A DNA stretch of 54,668 bases from Alphaproteobacteria bacterium (lineage in GTDB: Bacteria; Pseudomonadota; Alphaproteobacteria; RF32; CAG-239): positions 1 to 54,668 of the forward strand of contig JAFTVD010000011.1 in assembly GCA_017465945.1 (NCBI GenBank), in the 5' to 3' direction. Both the position numbers and the translations under genes were made by a program. The notes below the pieces were generated by a model. That model was not told where the DNA came from. It made no database searches and worked only from the letters and a program-made list of their open reading frames with translations. This document shows positions 17,428 through 26,168 of this stretch, piece after piece (positions within the stretch are counted from its first letter, which is position 1; every line of letters starts with the position of its first letter).

Positions 17428-18036
17428 ATGCAAAGTGAAAATGTATATATTGGGGATGATAAATTTGAAAAATTTTTATCCCACTATAATTGTCCAACAG
17501 AACTATTTGAGGTTAAATTAAAATTTGCTGGTGCTATTTGTTCGCCAAATGTAAATTTGAGACCGACTGATGTAATTAGTTCTTTATTTGAAGAAAATAA
17601 ACAGCCAAGACTTGAAACTAAAGATGAGGCAAATTTATTCTTTAAATTTTTTATGGGTTTATGGGATGAAATGTTTAAGCAAGTTTCTTATAATGAGCTT
17701 AAGCTTCCTAAAGCTATAAAAGGAAGTAAAGAAGATTTAATCATTCTGTGTAATAAAAGAAGTAGACAACTTGAATGTGGTTTTGTGGAAGGTTTTGGGG
17801 GTGGTTTGGATAAACTTGACATCCCCGGTTTTGTTGCAGAACTTATAAATTCGCTTTCTGATTTAGCTGAAGCATATTATATGTTAGCAAATAAGATGAA
17901 AAAAATGAACAATTTAGATGATAATATTTTTAAGGTTATCGTCAATATGGATAAAAAAGCTGAAGAAATTTTTAGTTTTATCATTGAGCATCAAGTGTTG
18001 CCACATATTGATGAATTGAAAAAACAAGTTAATTAA
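17428..18036 (+). CDS. Hypothetical helical protein, weakly YecA/UPF0149-like (202 aa)
   Basis: An all-helical, acidic cytoplasmic protein. The pattern FKFFMGLWDEMF followed by ECGFVEGFGGGLDKL recalls the helix-turn layout of the YgfB/YecA (UPF0149) family, but I see no C-terminal SEC-C zinc motif and the match is only by eye. It is followed 18 nt downstream by a nitroreductase gene, so the two are probably one operon. Confidence 0.55.
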   Translation: MQSENVYIGDDKFEKFLSHYNCPTELFEVKLKFAGAICSPNVNLRPTDVISSLFEENKQPRLETKDEANLFFKFFMGLWDEMFKQVSYNELKLPKAIKGSKEDLIILCNKRSRQLECGFVEGFGGGLDKLDIPGFVAELINSLSDLAEAYYMLANKMKKMNNLDDNIFKVIVNMDKKAEEIFSFIIEHQVLPHIDELKKQVN

Positions 18037-18054
18037 CTATTGAGGAGAATGATT

Positions 18055-18585
18055 ATGGAACTATATGAAGGACTTTTAACTCGTCGTTCTATACGAAAGT
18101 ATAATCCAGATAAACGTTTAACTAAAGATGAAATATATGAACTTATTAGAGCAGCAGCCTATGCTCCTTCTGCTCATAATAAACAGCCTTGGCACTTTTT
18201 GGTGGTAGAAGATAGAGATGATTTAAAAAGTTTTAGAGCTATTCAACCTTGGACTTCTTTTGCAAAAGACGCAGCTTGTGTTATTATAGTTTGTGCAGAT
18301 ATGGAAGAAACATTTAACCGCCCTAAAGAGGGATGGAACTATGCACAAATTGATGGGGCTTTAGCAGCGCAAAATCTATTACTTGCATGCCATGCCAAAG
18401 GACTTGGTGCTTGTTTTTGTGGTGCAGCTCCTATGCCTATGGTGGTTGATGGATTAATAGAAAAATTCAATATGCCAGAAACAATACTTCCTATTGCTAT
18501 TGTTACAATTGGTTATCCTGAAGAAACACCTAAGGTGCCTGAGGACAGACTTAATAAAGATAAAGTTCATTTTGGTAGTTTTTAG
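18055..18585 (+). CDS. Nitroreductase family protein
   Basis: An FMN-dependent nitroreductase-fold oxidoreductase of 176 aa, the short single-domain type. Flavin-binding features are RRSIRKY near the N-terminus, APSAHNKQPWHF near residues 42-53, and a C-terminal GLGACFCGA with IVTIGYPEE. Members reduce nitro compounds, quinones or flavins with NAD(P)H; the substrate is not predictable. I chose ATG 18055 because GAGGAG at 18042-18047 sits 7 nt before it; an ATG at 18040 would overlap that ribosome site. An intrinsic terminator follows. Confidence 0.88.
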   Translation: MELYEGLLTRRSIRKYNPDKRLTKDEIYELIRAAAYAPSAHNKQPWHFLVVEDRDDLKSFRAIQPWTSFAKDAACVIIVCADMEETFNRPKEGWNYAQIDGALAAQNLLLACHAKGLGACFCGAAPMPMVVDGLIEKFNMPETILPIAIVTIGYPEETPKVPEDRLNKDKVHFGSF

Positions 18586-18597
18586 ATTATATATACA

Positions 18598-18631
18598 AAA
18601 AAAGGTTCCCTTGCAAGGGAGCCTTTTTTTA
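18598..18631 (+). terminator. Intrinsic terminator
   Basis: A stem of about 14 bp, AAAAGG-TTCCCTTG/CAAGGGAGCCTTTT, between convergent genes, with A and T tracts on either side. Confidence 0.85.
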
Positions 18632-18642
18632 TATGCTCAGAG

Positions 18643-19179
18643 TCAGTCTGTTACTCTGTATTCGCGTTCATAGATTGTCTTTTGGACAACCTGTTCGTTG
18701 GTGAGCGTGGTACTATGAATCTTTAAGAGAATTCTTTTTTCCTTTATCTCAAGATCATAGAGGTACATGTGTGCTATACCATCTTCTTCCTTGCTTCCGA
18801 GCTGAACATCAGTGTATTTTGTACAATTCTTTTTGTACTCAACACTATAGAGACTCAAATTTTCAGAGTACTCTTTCTTGTTTTTCCACCCATGTATCGC
18901 AGAATAACAAGATGTGTTTACTACTGGTTGCATTCTAGAGGAGACAACTTTGTTTTCAGTCAAAGTTGTTTCTTCAGCCCAAAGAGGTTGGGTATCTTCT
19001 TTCATGAGTATTTCTACCACCGAGAGAATTTCACCGTCCCAACTGAATAGAGTTTTGCTATCTCCGGCTTCAAACCAGAAATAATTCTCGTTATTCAAAT
19101 TCAACTCTTGTGCACTAACAACACTAACACCGATCACACTAGCAATCATGATGATTGCGAAACAAATAGCTTTTCTCAT
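18643..19179 (-). CDS. Secreted protein, unknown function (178 aa)
   Basis: A Sec signal peptide (MRKAICFAIIMIAS, cleavage after VSA at about residue 23) predicts export to the periplasm. The mature part is beta-rich and has two Cys (NTSCYS and KKNCTK) that may pair. No family recognised. Codon use is noticeably less A/T-biased than the neighbours, as for other lineage-specific genes here. Upstream on the minus strand are two TTGACA boxes (plus 19214-19219 and 19248-19253), each followed by a GTAC-containing string. Confidence 0.65.
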   Translation of the reverse strand: MRKAICFAIIMIASVIGVSVVSAQELNLNNENYFWFEAGDSKTLFSWDGEILSVVEILMKEDTQPLWAEETTLTENKVVSSRMQPVVNTSCYSAIHGWKNKKEYSENLSLYSVEYKKNCTKYTDVQLGSKEEDGIAHMYLYDLEIKEKRILLKIHSTTLTNEQVVQKTIYEREYRVTD

Positions 19180-19207
19180 TGCTTTAGGTTTTAATTATTA
19201 ACATAAA

Positions 19208-19253
19208 TGTACTTGTCAAATATTATCTTAATATTTTTTTGTACATTTGTCAA
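19208..19253 (-). promoter_or_regulatory. Double TTGACA promoter region
   Basis: On the minus strand TTGACAAATGTACA is followed 34 nt later by TTGACAAGTACATT. The distal box is followed at 17 nt by TAAGAT. The two near-identical 14-mers may be two overlapping promoters or direct-repeat operator sites for the 18643 gene. Confidence 0.5.
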
Positions 19254-19283
19254 TGTTTTTTTTAAATTATTTATTATATAAAA

Positions 19284-19325
19284 AAAATCCTTAAAAATTG
19301 ACAATGCAACTCTTAAGGATTTTGA
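19284..19325 (-). terminator. Intrinsic terminator
   Basis: AAAATCCTTAA / TTAAGGATTTT arms (19284-19294, 19313-19323). On the minus strand the stem is followed by a T-run. It ends the 19352 gene. Confidence 0.75.
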
Positions 19326-19351
19326 GATGTTTTTCTGCTTAAAGATATTTT

Positions 19352-20197
19352 TTAAGCTTCTGAATAGCGTTGATAGTAAAATTCAATTTCTTCTCTGTTA
19401 GCTCGTTCTTGAAGTTCTTTTACAGCCTTAAAGTTGTCGATGTTTGGAATAGTTCTAAGGAAGTGCATTATTAAATTATGATTTCCACTTTTTATTAATG
19501 CTAATTGACTAAGTCCTTGCCAAGTATTTGGAGCATTATAGTCTTTAACATAGGAAATGTATTTTTTTACAATGCTTTCAGCTTTGTCTATCACACTATC
19601 TCGACCATGAGTTAAAGACAGAAACTTTTCAATCAAACAAACCTCAGAAGTTGTACGACTTAAATGGTATTTATTTAAGTATTGCTCTATACAATTAAAG
19701 GCCTCTATTCTATCAATGGTATCGGCAAACTCTAAAGTCTTTTGAATGAAATAAACTTCATTTTCAAAATAATTAAGTTTTTGTCGTAATTGACATTGAT
19801 TTAATGAAAAACTCACATCAATAAGTTCTTTTTCAAGTTCTTCACAAAGACGACAATTTTCTAACATCAATGTTAACAAGCCAGGCTCAGTAACACCGGT
19901 CTTTCCTCCTGTAAGCCATTGATACAACTTCATTTGAACAGATGAAGGAAGACGCAACCAATGAGGCTCGCTTCCATTTTTATAGCGTTCAAGAAGCGCC
20001 TTAATCTCATCTTTTCTAGAACGTTCAACTATCTCCAACATTGTTTTTTCATCTGCGCTATGCAACATTTCTTTCTCATCATAAAGTACACAACCTCTAT
20101 CTATAGAAAGCATAATCTTTTGATGCAACAAACGCTCTTTTTTAGCTCTTTTTTCAAGAAGACTAATTTCTTCTACGCTAATTTTTTCTTTTTCCAT
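19352..20197 (-). CDS. Hypothetical all-helical protein (281 aa)
   Basis: No family recognised. Nearly the whole chain is predicted helical. The first 70 residues are highly charged (KRAKKERLL, DEKEMLH, RSRKDEIK); the rest resembles stacked helix pairs. No export signal. The start is A/T-only (TAATTATG) without Shine-Dalgarno. Its promoter carries a perfect 15-bp inverted repeat over the -10 element, so the gene is a good candidate for specific regulation. Confidence 0.65.
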   Translation of the reverse strand: MEKEKISVEEISLLEKRAKKERLLHQKIMLSIDRGCVLYDEKEMLHSADEKTMLEIVERSRKDEIKALLERYKNGSEPHWLRLPSSVQMKLYQWLTGGKTGVTEPGLLTLMLENCRLCEELEKELIDVSFSLNQCQLRQKLNYFENEVYFIQKTLEFADTIDRIEAFNCIEQYLNKYHLSRTTSEVCLIEKFLSLTHGRDSVIDKAESIVKKYISYVKDYNAPNTWQGLSQLALIKSGNHNLIMHFLRTIPNIDNFKAVKELQERANREEIEFYYQRYSEA

Positions 20198-20220
20198 AAT
20201 TATAAATATTTAAAAATTTA

Positions 20221-20262
20221 ACACATAACTATACTTTTGTAGCGTTGAGTATAGTTATGTGT
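20221..20262 (-). promoter_or_regulatory. Perfect 15-bp inverted repeat over the -10 (operator candidate)
   Basis: ACACATAACTATACT (20221-20235) and its exact complement (20248-20262), with a 12-nt spacer. The minus-strand promoter TTGACA (plus 20271-20276), 17 nt, TATACT (plus 20248-20253) places the -10 inside the upstream arm. The upstream arm would not be transcribed from this promoter, so a DNA operator is more likely than an mRNA hairpin. Read-through from the 20282 gene could use the same dyad as a weak terminator. Confidence 0.7.
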
Positions 20263-20281
20263 TTTTATTTTGTCAAGAAGC

Positions 20282-23200
20282 TTAATATAACTCGTAAATT
20301 CTTCTTAAAATATCTGGTATCTCTATTTCTAATTCGTTTAGTATATATGCTGTTGTATCTAATGTTAAACGGGCAATAGATTTAACCGAATATTTATCAG
20401 TATTTTCTATCCAGTTTGGATTGTTATAGTCAACCCAGTAGCGTTCACGATATGATGGAATAGTTCTAACTTCTGGCTTTTGAATATATAATTTACCATC
20501 TGTTGAAAGATATGCAAATTTTTCAAGTTCACTATCTTTTGTATATGACTTAATACTTATTTCGCCATTATTATAGAAAACTATTTCTGTTTTCACTTTG
20601 CTTGATGGATAATATTCATAAAGAATGTTAGATGTATCATCATATTTAAATTCTGATACTATCGCCCCGCCGGTGCCAAAAGTTTTTGCATTGTCTTTTA
20701 ACAAAGCTTCACTTTTATCGGCAAAGGTTTTAGGCATAGTTTTTCCGTTTAATTTTAAGTTTTCTAGATTACCATCTTTATATTCTTTTATTAGAGTATT
20801 TTCCCCCATTATTGTTGTTTGTTTTTCTGTTTTTGCATTACTATCGTATTCTGTTATAATATATGATAATGGAGAGGTTTGAATTGTCTGCTTTATCAAT
20901 TTACCTTTGCTATCATAATCTTTATCATTAAACAATAGAGTTTCTTTTTTGCGCTCTATTTCATAACGAGGTTTACCTGTGTTATAAAAATCTATGCGTG
21001 ATATAAATGATGTTATTGCATTATCACTATAGTCTTTATTGGTTTTTCGACGGACTTCTCCTGAACCATAATATTTTTCTATTAATATACCATCATCATT
21101 ATAAATTGTATCTGTTAATAAAAGACCATTTTTAGAATATTCTTTTATTTCTTCAGTTCTTCTTCCTTTGGTTTTTATTGTCTTTCTTAAATTACCATTT
21201 GGATAGTAAAATTTTTCTGTATTAGAAACTTCTTCATCATTATTGGTATTGGCCTCTATTGTTACTGTTTGCTTTGATACAACATCTGATAGATTATCAA
21301 TATCTGGTTTTGCTATTGGACCAATATTTTGAGCAGCTAATAGTTGAGCTTCTTTTTCTTCTATTGTTGGAATAATAGCATTTTCAACATTGTAATTTTT
21401 AGGTTCTGTATAAGTTTCTTGTTTTAAGCCCTCTTTTATATTTTCTTTTACTTCTACTGTTTGTTGTATTGCTTTATTTTCTTCATTATCTTTGGTTATA
21501 TTTTCTGTTGTATTTGTTCTTATTTCTTCAACCAATGTGTCAAGATCTTCAAGTCCTTCTACTATTGGAGCATCCTGTTCATCAATTACAGGTGGAATAT
21601 CGTCCATATTAACTTCGTAAACGTTACTATCTTTAGTTTCTAGACTGGTTTGTTTTTCTGTTAAAATCTCTTTTTTGTTTTCTTTATCGTCGTTTGCTTT
21701 AATCTCATCCATATTAGCATCTAATTTTTCTATTTCTTCTTGAAGAATTTTAGCCTCTTGTTGAGTTAAATCTTTAGATTTTTTATTATCTTTTTTATCA
21801 ATATCACTTGGCATAAAATCAACTTTTATTGTATTAGCATTATCATATTGACAAATATCACCACCTTTTATTAGTTGACCATCTTTATATACACCATACT
21901 CATTTGAAGCTAGATTATATTCTATATAATTTAGTGGATTTTCTTTGTTTACCTCTCTTATGTTATCAAGTTCTCCATCATAATATTTTACATATATGTC
22001 TTTATTTTGCTTGTTTTTAGAAATATATGCCTGCTCTTTTTTACCATCTTTATAGCTTAAATTAAATACTAGATTACCTTCTTCATTATATGAATTTAAT
22101 AGAAAATCTTTTTTATTATCTTCTATTACTAGTAAATTTTTTACCACACCATTTTCGTAATACGACCTGCTAGATGATGTTAGTTCACCTTTATCATAAT
22201 TTAATTCTATTAACATATTTTGCTTATCATCAAACTTCCTTGCAAATCCTTGGCGAAGAGTTTGGTTATATGGGATATCAAAATTTACGCGTGAGGCATC
22301 ATTATAATACTGTAATTTGGCAAATAATTGTTTATTGTATGCTGGAGGAAATGTACCTCTTAATATATTATTTTCATAACATGAGTATCGGCTAATTTCT
22401 CTTTTAAAATTATTCATATCAGAACAACTTTCAGGGATATCTAAAGTTAAATTACTTTTCACCTCATCTACTTGTTGTTCTATATCTTGAAGTATATTTG
22501 TATATTTAGTATTAATATTTAAGCATTTTTTATCTTTATTTTTCAAGTCATCTAGTATAGATGTAATTATTCTTTGTTTGGGAGCATTATCACCTACTAA
22601 CTCTCCATTTTTAAATTCTAATTCTTTTTTTACAGGACTTTGAATGGTGGCAAACCCCTCTTTTAAGCCATTTTTATATGGAATTTCTGCAGCAACCTCT
22701 CCTGTTGGAAAATAACATGTTAAATTACCTATCACTTTTCCATCTTCATAGCGTTTTCTAAATGCAACTTCTCTTGTTGGAAAATAACCATTGGCAAAAC
22801 CATCTTTTATACCTTTTTTATATGGTATTTCGGCTGTTAGATTACCTGAAGCATCATATTTACGTTCAATACCATTTTTAAAACCATTAGAGTAAGGAGT
22901 TGTTCGGCGAAGCATTCCTTTTTCATCAAAACTTAATTTAAGCCCCGCCTTGTCATTTGATGTAATTACTTCATAAACAAAAATCTCTTTATATGGAAGA
23001 CCGCATTTATTATATGAAATGTCTCCTTCATCTTCATATAAAGATACTAAGTCTTTTATACTTAACTCAACAACATAATCGTCGCAATCTTCTTTTTGTA
23101 GTTCTTTTGAAAAATTTAATATCTCTACATTACTTATTTTCTTTATTACCTTACCTTTTTTATTATAAAATATATTGTTTCCTTTTTTACCAACAATAAA

Positions 23201-23839
23201 TGATGCAGCAATTTTTCCATTTGGATAATATGTTTTTACTCTACCAGAAACTTTGGTTAATCTATTATCTTCGTCTGCAACTCTTACTTCCTCCCATGGA
23301 ATTTCTTGACGCAACACACCATTAACATCATATTTTTTTTCAACTCCTAGCTTATTGGTATCATTTATATATGTTGCTTCTGATGCTATTTTTCCGTTTG
23401 TATAATATTCTTCGGCATAAAATCCGCCATCATTATTTGTAGAAATTATTTTGCGAGCAATTTTTTTATTTGGATGATATTCGTTTAGTACTCGTTCTAC
23501 AATATTACCTTTTATTACTTTTTTTTCTGCAATAACAAGACCATCATCGTTTACCAATTTTTCTATATAACCACCTTTTATTTCTTCTTTTACAATTTGT
23601 GGTGTATTTTGTGTGATTGTATTTGTGGCTTCTGTTTTTTCTTTTTGCTCCGTTGAGGGGATAATTTCTTCTTTGGTGTCTAATTGATATTGAGATATTG
23701 TATTTTCATCTAATGTGTAATTAGACGTGGTTTGAGAACTATCTATTAGAGAAGAATCATCTTGAGGTAAATTTTGAGCATATGCTAAAGCTTGCAATGA
23801 TACAGTTAAAAACAATGCTAATTTTAATGATTTCTTCAT
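20282..23839 (-). CDS. Giant exported MORN/YwqK-repeat protein (1185 aa)
   Basis: A Sec signal peptide (MKKSLKLALFLTVSLQAL, cleavage after AYA near residue 21) precedes many irregular repeats of about 20-24 residues. Examples are YYPNGKIAASF, YDASGNLTAEIPYKKG, YFPTGEVAAEIPYKNG and FYYPNGNLRKTI. These are the MORN_2/YwqK type (beta-hairpin units with Y-x-N-G-K turns). A central acidic low-complexity stretch (about residues 690-880, rich in Glu, Asp and Asn) splits two repeat blocks. The last 100 residues are not repetitive. It is probably periplasmic or surface-exposed. YwqK-type proteins are labelled antitoxins in some databases, but the function of long exported forms is not established. It is a single gene, downstream of cca on the same strand. 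Confidence 0.8.
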   Translation of the reverse strand: MKKSLKLALFLTVSLQALAYAQNLPQDDSSLIDSSQTTSNYTLDENTISQYQLDTKEEIIPSTEQKEKTEATNTITQNTPQIVKEEIKGGYIEKLVNDDGLVIAEKKVIKGNIVERVLNEYHPNKKIARKIISTNNDGGFYAEEYYTNGKIASEATYINDTNKLGVEKKYDVNGVLRQEIPWEEVRVADEDNRLTKVSGRVKTYYPNGKIAASFIVGKKGNNIFYNKKGKVIKKISNVEILNFSKELQKEDCDDYVVELSIKDLVSLYEDEGDISYNKCGLPYKEIFVYEVITSNDKAGLKLSFDEKGMLRRTTPYSNGFKNGIERKYDASGNLTAEIPYKKGIKDGFANGYFPTREVAFRKRYEDGKVIGNLTCYFPTGEVAAEIPYKNGLKEGFATIQSPVKKELEFKNGELVGDNAPKQRIITSILDDLKNKDKKCLNINTKYTNILQDIEQQVDEVKSNLTLDIPESCSDMNNFKREISRYSCYENNILRGTFPPAYNKQLFAKLQYYNDASRVNFDIPYNQTLRQGFARKFDDKQNMLIELNYDKGELTSSSRSYYENGVVKNLLVIEDNKKDFLLNSYNEEGNLVFNLSYKDGKKEQAYISKNKQNKDIYVKYYDGELDNIREVNKENPLNYIEYNLASNEYGVYKDGQLIKGGDICQYDNANTIKVDFMPSDIDKKDNKKSKDLTQQEAKILQEEIEKLDANMDEIKANDDKENKKEILTEKQTSLETKDSNVYEVNMDDIPPVIDEQDAPIVEGLEDLDTLVEEIRTNTTENITKDNEENKAIQQTVEVKENIKEGLKQETYTEPKNYNVENAIIPTIEEKEAQLLAAQNIGPIAKPDIDNLSDVVSKQTVTIEANTNNDEEVSNTEKFYYPNGNLRKTIKTKGRRTEEIKEYSKNGLLLTDTIYNDDGILIEKYYGSGEVRRKTNKDYSDNAITSFISRIDFYNTGKPRYEIERKKETLLFNDKDYDSKGKLIKQTIQTSPLSYIITEYDSNAKTEKQTTIMGENTLIKEYKDGNLENLKLNGKTMPKTFADKSEALLKDNAKTFGTGGAIVSEFKYDDTSNILYEYYPSSKVKTEIVFYNNGEISIKSYTKDSELEKFAYLSTDGKLYIQKPEVRTIPSYRERYWVDYNNPNWIENTDKYSVKSIARLTLDTTAYILNELEIEIPDILRRIYELY

Positions 23840-23943
23840 AACAACACCATAAATAATTTACGTTAAAAATACTAATATACCGCATATAAGGTAAACATAT
23901 TTTTATATTTTTTAAAGTGTTAATTACAACTTACACCAAGATT

Positions 23944-25188
23944 TTATTGCATAAATGCTCTGTTTATTATGGTCTTAATTTCTATTTGTTTAAACTCTTC
24001 TTTGGTTATTTTTTGAGTACGCAATTTTTCAACTAATTCTTCAAAATTGGGAATAAGTTTTGTTTTGGTTTCTTTGGCTATAGTTATTAATTTATCTAAT
24101 GATATTTCAAATGACTTAAAGTCGTCTAATTCTTTGGTAAAATCATGCAAAGCTCGACCTTTTAAATCTGCTTTTAATACAGCTATAAATCTTTGATGAT
24201 ATTTATTTTTTGTTTTTTTAGATAGATAAATTGCAATCTCAGCTAATGGCTCTAAAATTGTATCTACATTTTTATGGTATAGCATATGATTTTTTATTGT
24301 AAAAGGAATAAACTCTTTGTAAACATTGGTAGCATTTATGCGACTTAATATCTTATTTGCAATATCTATTCCTAATTCTTCATGATGATGATGTGAAGGC
24401 CAATTATCTTTATTGGTTGCAGTCTTACCTATATCATGAAGCAATATAGTTAAATTAACAACAGAATCGTTACTTTGAGCTGCTTTTAAGGCTAGCATTG
24501 TATGTGTGCCTGTATTTTTTTCAGGATGATAATCTTCTCGTTCTGGCACATTAAATAATTCTTCTACTTCTGGCAATAATTCTTTTAACAAACCTATTTT
24601 TCTTGCATTTTCAATAAAGCGATAAAAATATGGAGAGCAAAGCGCTTTTTCTAGTTCTTGAAAAATTCTTGTTTTGCTTAAATGAGATATAGCCCCCTCT
24701 TCTACCATTTGTTTGCATAGATTAATTGTTTCTGGTGCGATATCGAAATCAAGTGTTGCAGAAAACCTACAGGCTCTTAACACTCTTAATGGGTCTTCTT
24801 TAAAATGTTCTGATATATGGCGAAGAGTTTTATTTTTTATATCTTTGATGCCATTATGATAATCTATAAGTTTGCCTGTTGTTATATCTTCATAGATGGC
24901 ATTACAAGTAAAATCTCGCCTTAATGAATCTTCTTCTAAGGTTATATCTGGGGTAAATTCAAACTTAAAATCTTTATGAGTTAATCCTGTTTTTATATCT
25001 CTTCTTGCGAGTGCATATTCTTCTTTAGTTTTTGGGTGTAAAAAAACAGGAAAACTTTTACCAACTTTTTCAAAGCCTAGCGATAACATTTCTTCTATAG
25101 TAGAACCAACAACCACATAGTCATTATCTTGATATGTGTTGTTTAATATTTTATCACGTACTGCCCCGCCAACTCTATATATTTGCAT
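23944..25188 (-). CDS. cca: Multifunctional CCA protein (tRNA nucleotidyltransferase with HD domain)
   Basis: Adds or repairs the 3' CCA of tRNAs; 414 aa, the length of the bacterial multifunctional form. RVGGAVRD at residues 5-12 and DND at 21-23 form the nucleotidyltransferase active site. RRDFTCNAI and EDPLRVLRACRF are the class II motifs. The C-terminal half holds an HD-domain motif (LLHDIGK) followed by HHHEELG, giving phosphatase/phosphodiesterase activity in E. coli. The start is ATG 25188 after AAGGAG; an in-frame GTG two codons upstream is less well placed. Both tRNA species in this window already encode CCA, so the role is mainly repair. Confidence 0.92.
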   Translation of the reverse strand: MQIYRVGGAVRDKILNNTYQDNDYVVVGSTIEEMLSLGFEKVGKSFPVFLHPKTKEEYALARRDIKTGLTHKDFKFEFTPDITLEEDSLRRDFTCNAIYEDITTGKLIDYHNGIKDIKNKTLRHISEHFKEDPLRVLRACRFSATLDFDIAPETINLCKQMVEEGAISHLSKTRIFQELEKALCSPYFYRFIENARKIGLLKELLPEVEELFNVPEREDYHPEKNTGTHTMLALKAAQSNDSVVNLTILLHDIGKTATNKDNWPSHHHHEELGIDIANKILSRINATNVYKEFIPFTIKNHMLYHKNVDTILEPLAEIAIYLSKKTKNKYHQRFIAVLKADLKGRALHDFTKELDDFKSFEISLDKLITIAKETKTKLIPNFEELVEKLRTQKITKEEFKQIEIKTIINRAFMQ

Positions 25189-25257
25189 ATGCACTCCTTT
25201 GTTTATTAGAAATAATCTTTTAAGCTTTATTTTGCAAGTTTTTTTGTTATTAAATTA

Positions 25258-25287
25258 CCCCCTCATAACTTTTTTGTTAAGAGGGGG
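25258..25287 (-). terminator. Terminator-like hairpin
   Basis: CCCCCTC-ATAAC (25258-25269) pairs with GTTAA-GAGGGGG (25276-25287) over a six-T loop, 10 nt past the stop of the small ORF at 25297. The T-tail on the minus strand is weak. Confidence 0.55.
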
Positions 25288-25296
25288 ATTAATGTT

Positions 25297-25434
25297 TTAA
25301 GAGTTGTTTTGCTCTTTAATGTCTTTATTTATCTTTTCATATTGGTCTTCTGTAAAACACATCCAAGCAATACAAAAAAGAATAAATACAACAAATGAAA
25401 GACAAATTAAGCAACAAGCAATGATTTTTAGCAT
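25297..25434 (-). CDS. Small membrane protein (45 aa)
   Basis: A 45-codon ORF: MLKIIACC start, one hydrophobic helix from about residue 3 to 24 (Ile, Leu, Val and Phe rich with three Cys), then a charged tail (EDQYEKINKDIKEQ). It is a typical single-pass small protein. Twenty-one nt upstream lies the stop of a second small membrane protein gene (25456-25701), and a hairpin follows its own stop. The ATG has an A/T-only context (AATATTATG) without Shine-Dalgarno, like other lineage-specific genes here. The order and codon pattern support a real gene, but expression is unproven. Confidence 0.5.
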   Translation of the reverse strand: MLKIIACCLICLSFVVFILFCIAWMCFTEDQYEKINKDIKEQNNS

Positions 25435-25455
25435 AATATTTTAATTTTTATTAAT

Positions 25456-25701
25456 TTAATCTTTCAAATCATCTCTTAGGTTTTTAATAATTTTTTCCAT
25501 TTTATAATGTTCTTCATTTGTAGCTTCTAGAAAAGAACCATAAACAAAAAAGAAAAAAACAAACACAAGAGGAATAAAAAGAAATGTAACAAGATTTTGA
25601 AGCCATTCCAATTCAAAAATTATGGAAATAGCAACAATAATTGATAAAAATACTATCGCTATTAAAAAAATAATAAACTTTTGCATTGGCTTTTTTTTCA
25701 T
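25456..25701 (-). CDS. Small two-helix membrane protein (81 aa)
   Basis: Two hydrophobic helices (about residues 8-28 and 33-54, the second a Phe/Val-rich run) followed by a charged amphipathic tail (ATNEEHYKMEKIIKNLRDD). No family recognised. The start context is AAATTATG with no Shine-Dalgarno. It pairs with the 45-aa gene immediately downstream; both proteins end in a charged helical tail, so they may act together. Confidence 0.6.
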   Translation of the reverse strand: MKKKPMQKFIIFLIAIVFLSIIVAISIIFELEWLQNLVTFLFIPLVFVFFFFVYGSFLEATNEEHYKMEKIIKNLRDDLKD

Positions 25702-26164
25702 AATTTATAGTATTTAAAATAGTTAAACATAATTATTTTTATTGAAGGTGTTATGCTAGGTTATTTTATTTAAAAATCAAGTATTACATTTCTTAAATTA
25801 TTTTGACAATGAGAGTAGAAATGGTATGGTTAAAGGTTAAGCGCATGGGGGTTGAATTTCGCTTTGCTCATTCGCACAGGCGCTCTCGGCTAAAGCCGAC
25901 CACAATATTAAGAGAAGTTTCGCTTGTAGTCGCTTGATAAGTTAAGTTGTAGCTTGTTCTACAACCTAACTTATCTTCGGACAAGCTAGATGTAACGCTT
26001 GTTTATTTGGTGTTTACCAAAACTCAAGCTAACATCTACTATAGCTTTCGCTAAAAACAATTCCCCAAATTGTTTTTAGCTTGCAAGCCCCGTTTTCTGG
26101 GGTTCTCACCTTATGCTTCTATTACCATAACAAAAAAGCCCCCTTAAAAGGAGGCTTTTTGTTA
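25702..26164. other. Hairpin-rich intergenic region between two tRNA-Lys 3'-end sequences
   Basis: No gene. From 25841 to 26120 I read nested inverted repeats: TCGGCTAAAGCCGA, a 16-bp arm pair with one mismatch around 25938-25976, a 13-bp perfect hairpin GCTAAAAACAATT/AATTGTTTTTAGC near 26050-26080, and GCCCC/GGGG near 26087-26103. It lies directly downstream of tRNA-Lys in that gene's direction, and its far end carries a partial copy of the tRNA 3' end. It may be a small non-autonomous element or a structured RNA. Confidence 0.5.
25841..25856 (-). repeat. Partial copy of the tRNA-Lys 3' end
   Basis: GCGCATGGGGGTT-GAA matches 26171-26187 of the tRNA-Lys gene with one missing C. TATGGT precedes both copies at slightly different spacing. 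It is consistent with an attachment-site remnant. Confidence 0.55.
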
Positions 26165-26168
26165 TGGT
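26124..26168 (-). terminator. Long palindromic terminator of tRNA-Lys
   Basis: An almost perfect 45-nt palindrome whose outer arm begins in the CCA end of the tRNA; the core is AAAAAGCCTCC/GGGGGCTTTTTT on the minus strand. Confidence 0.8.
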
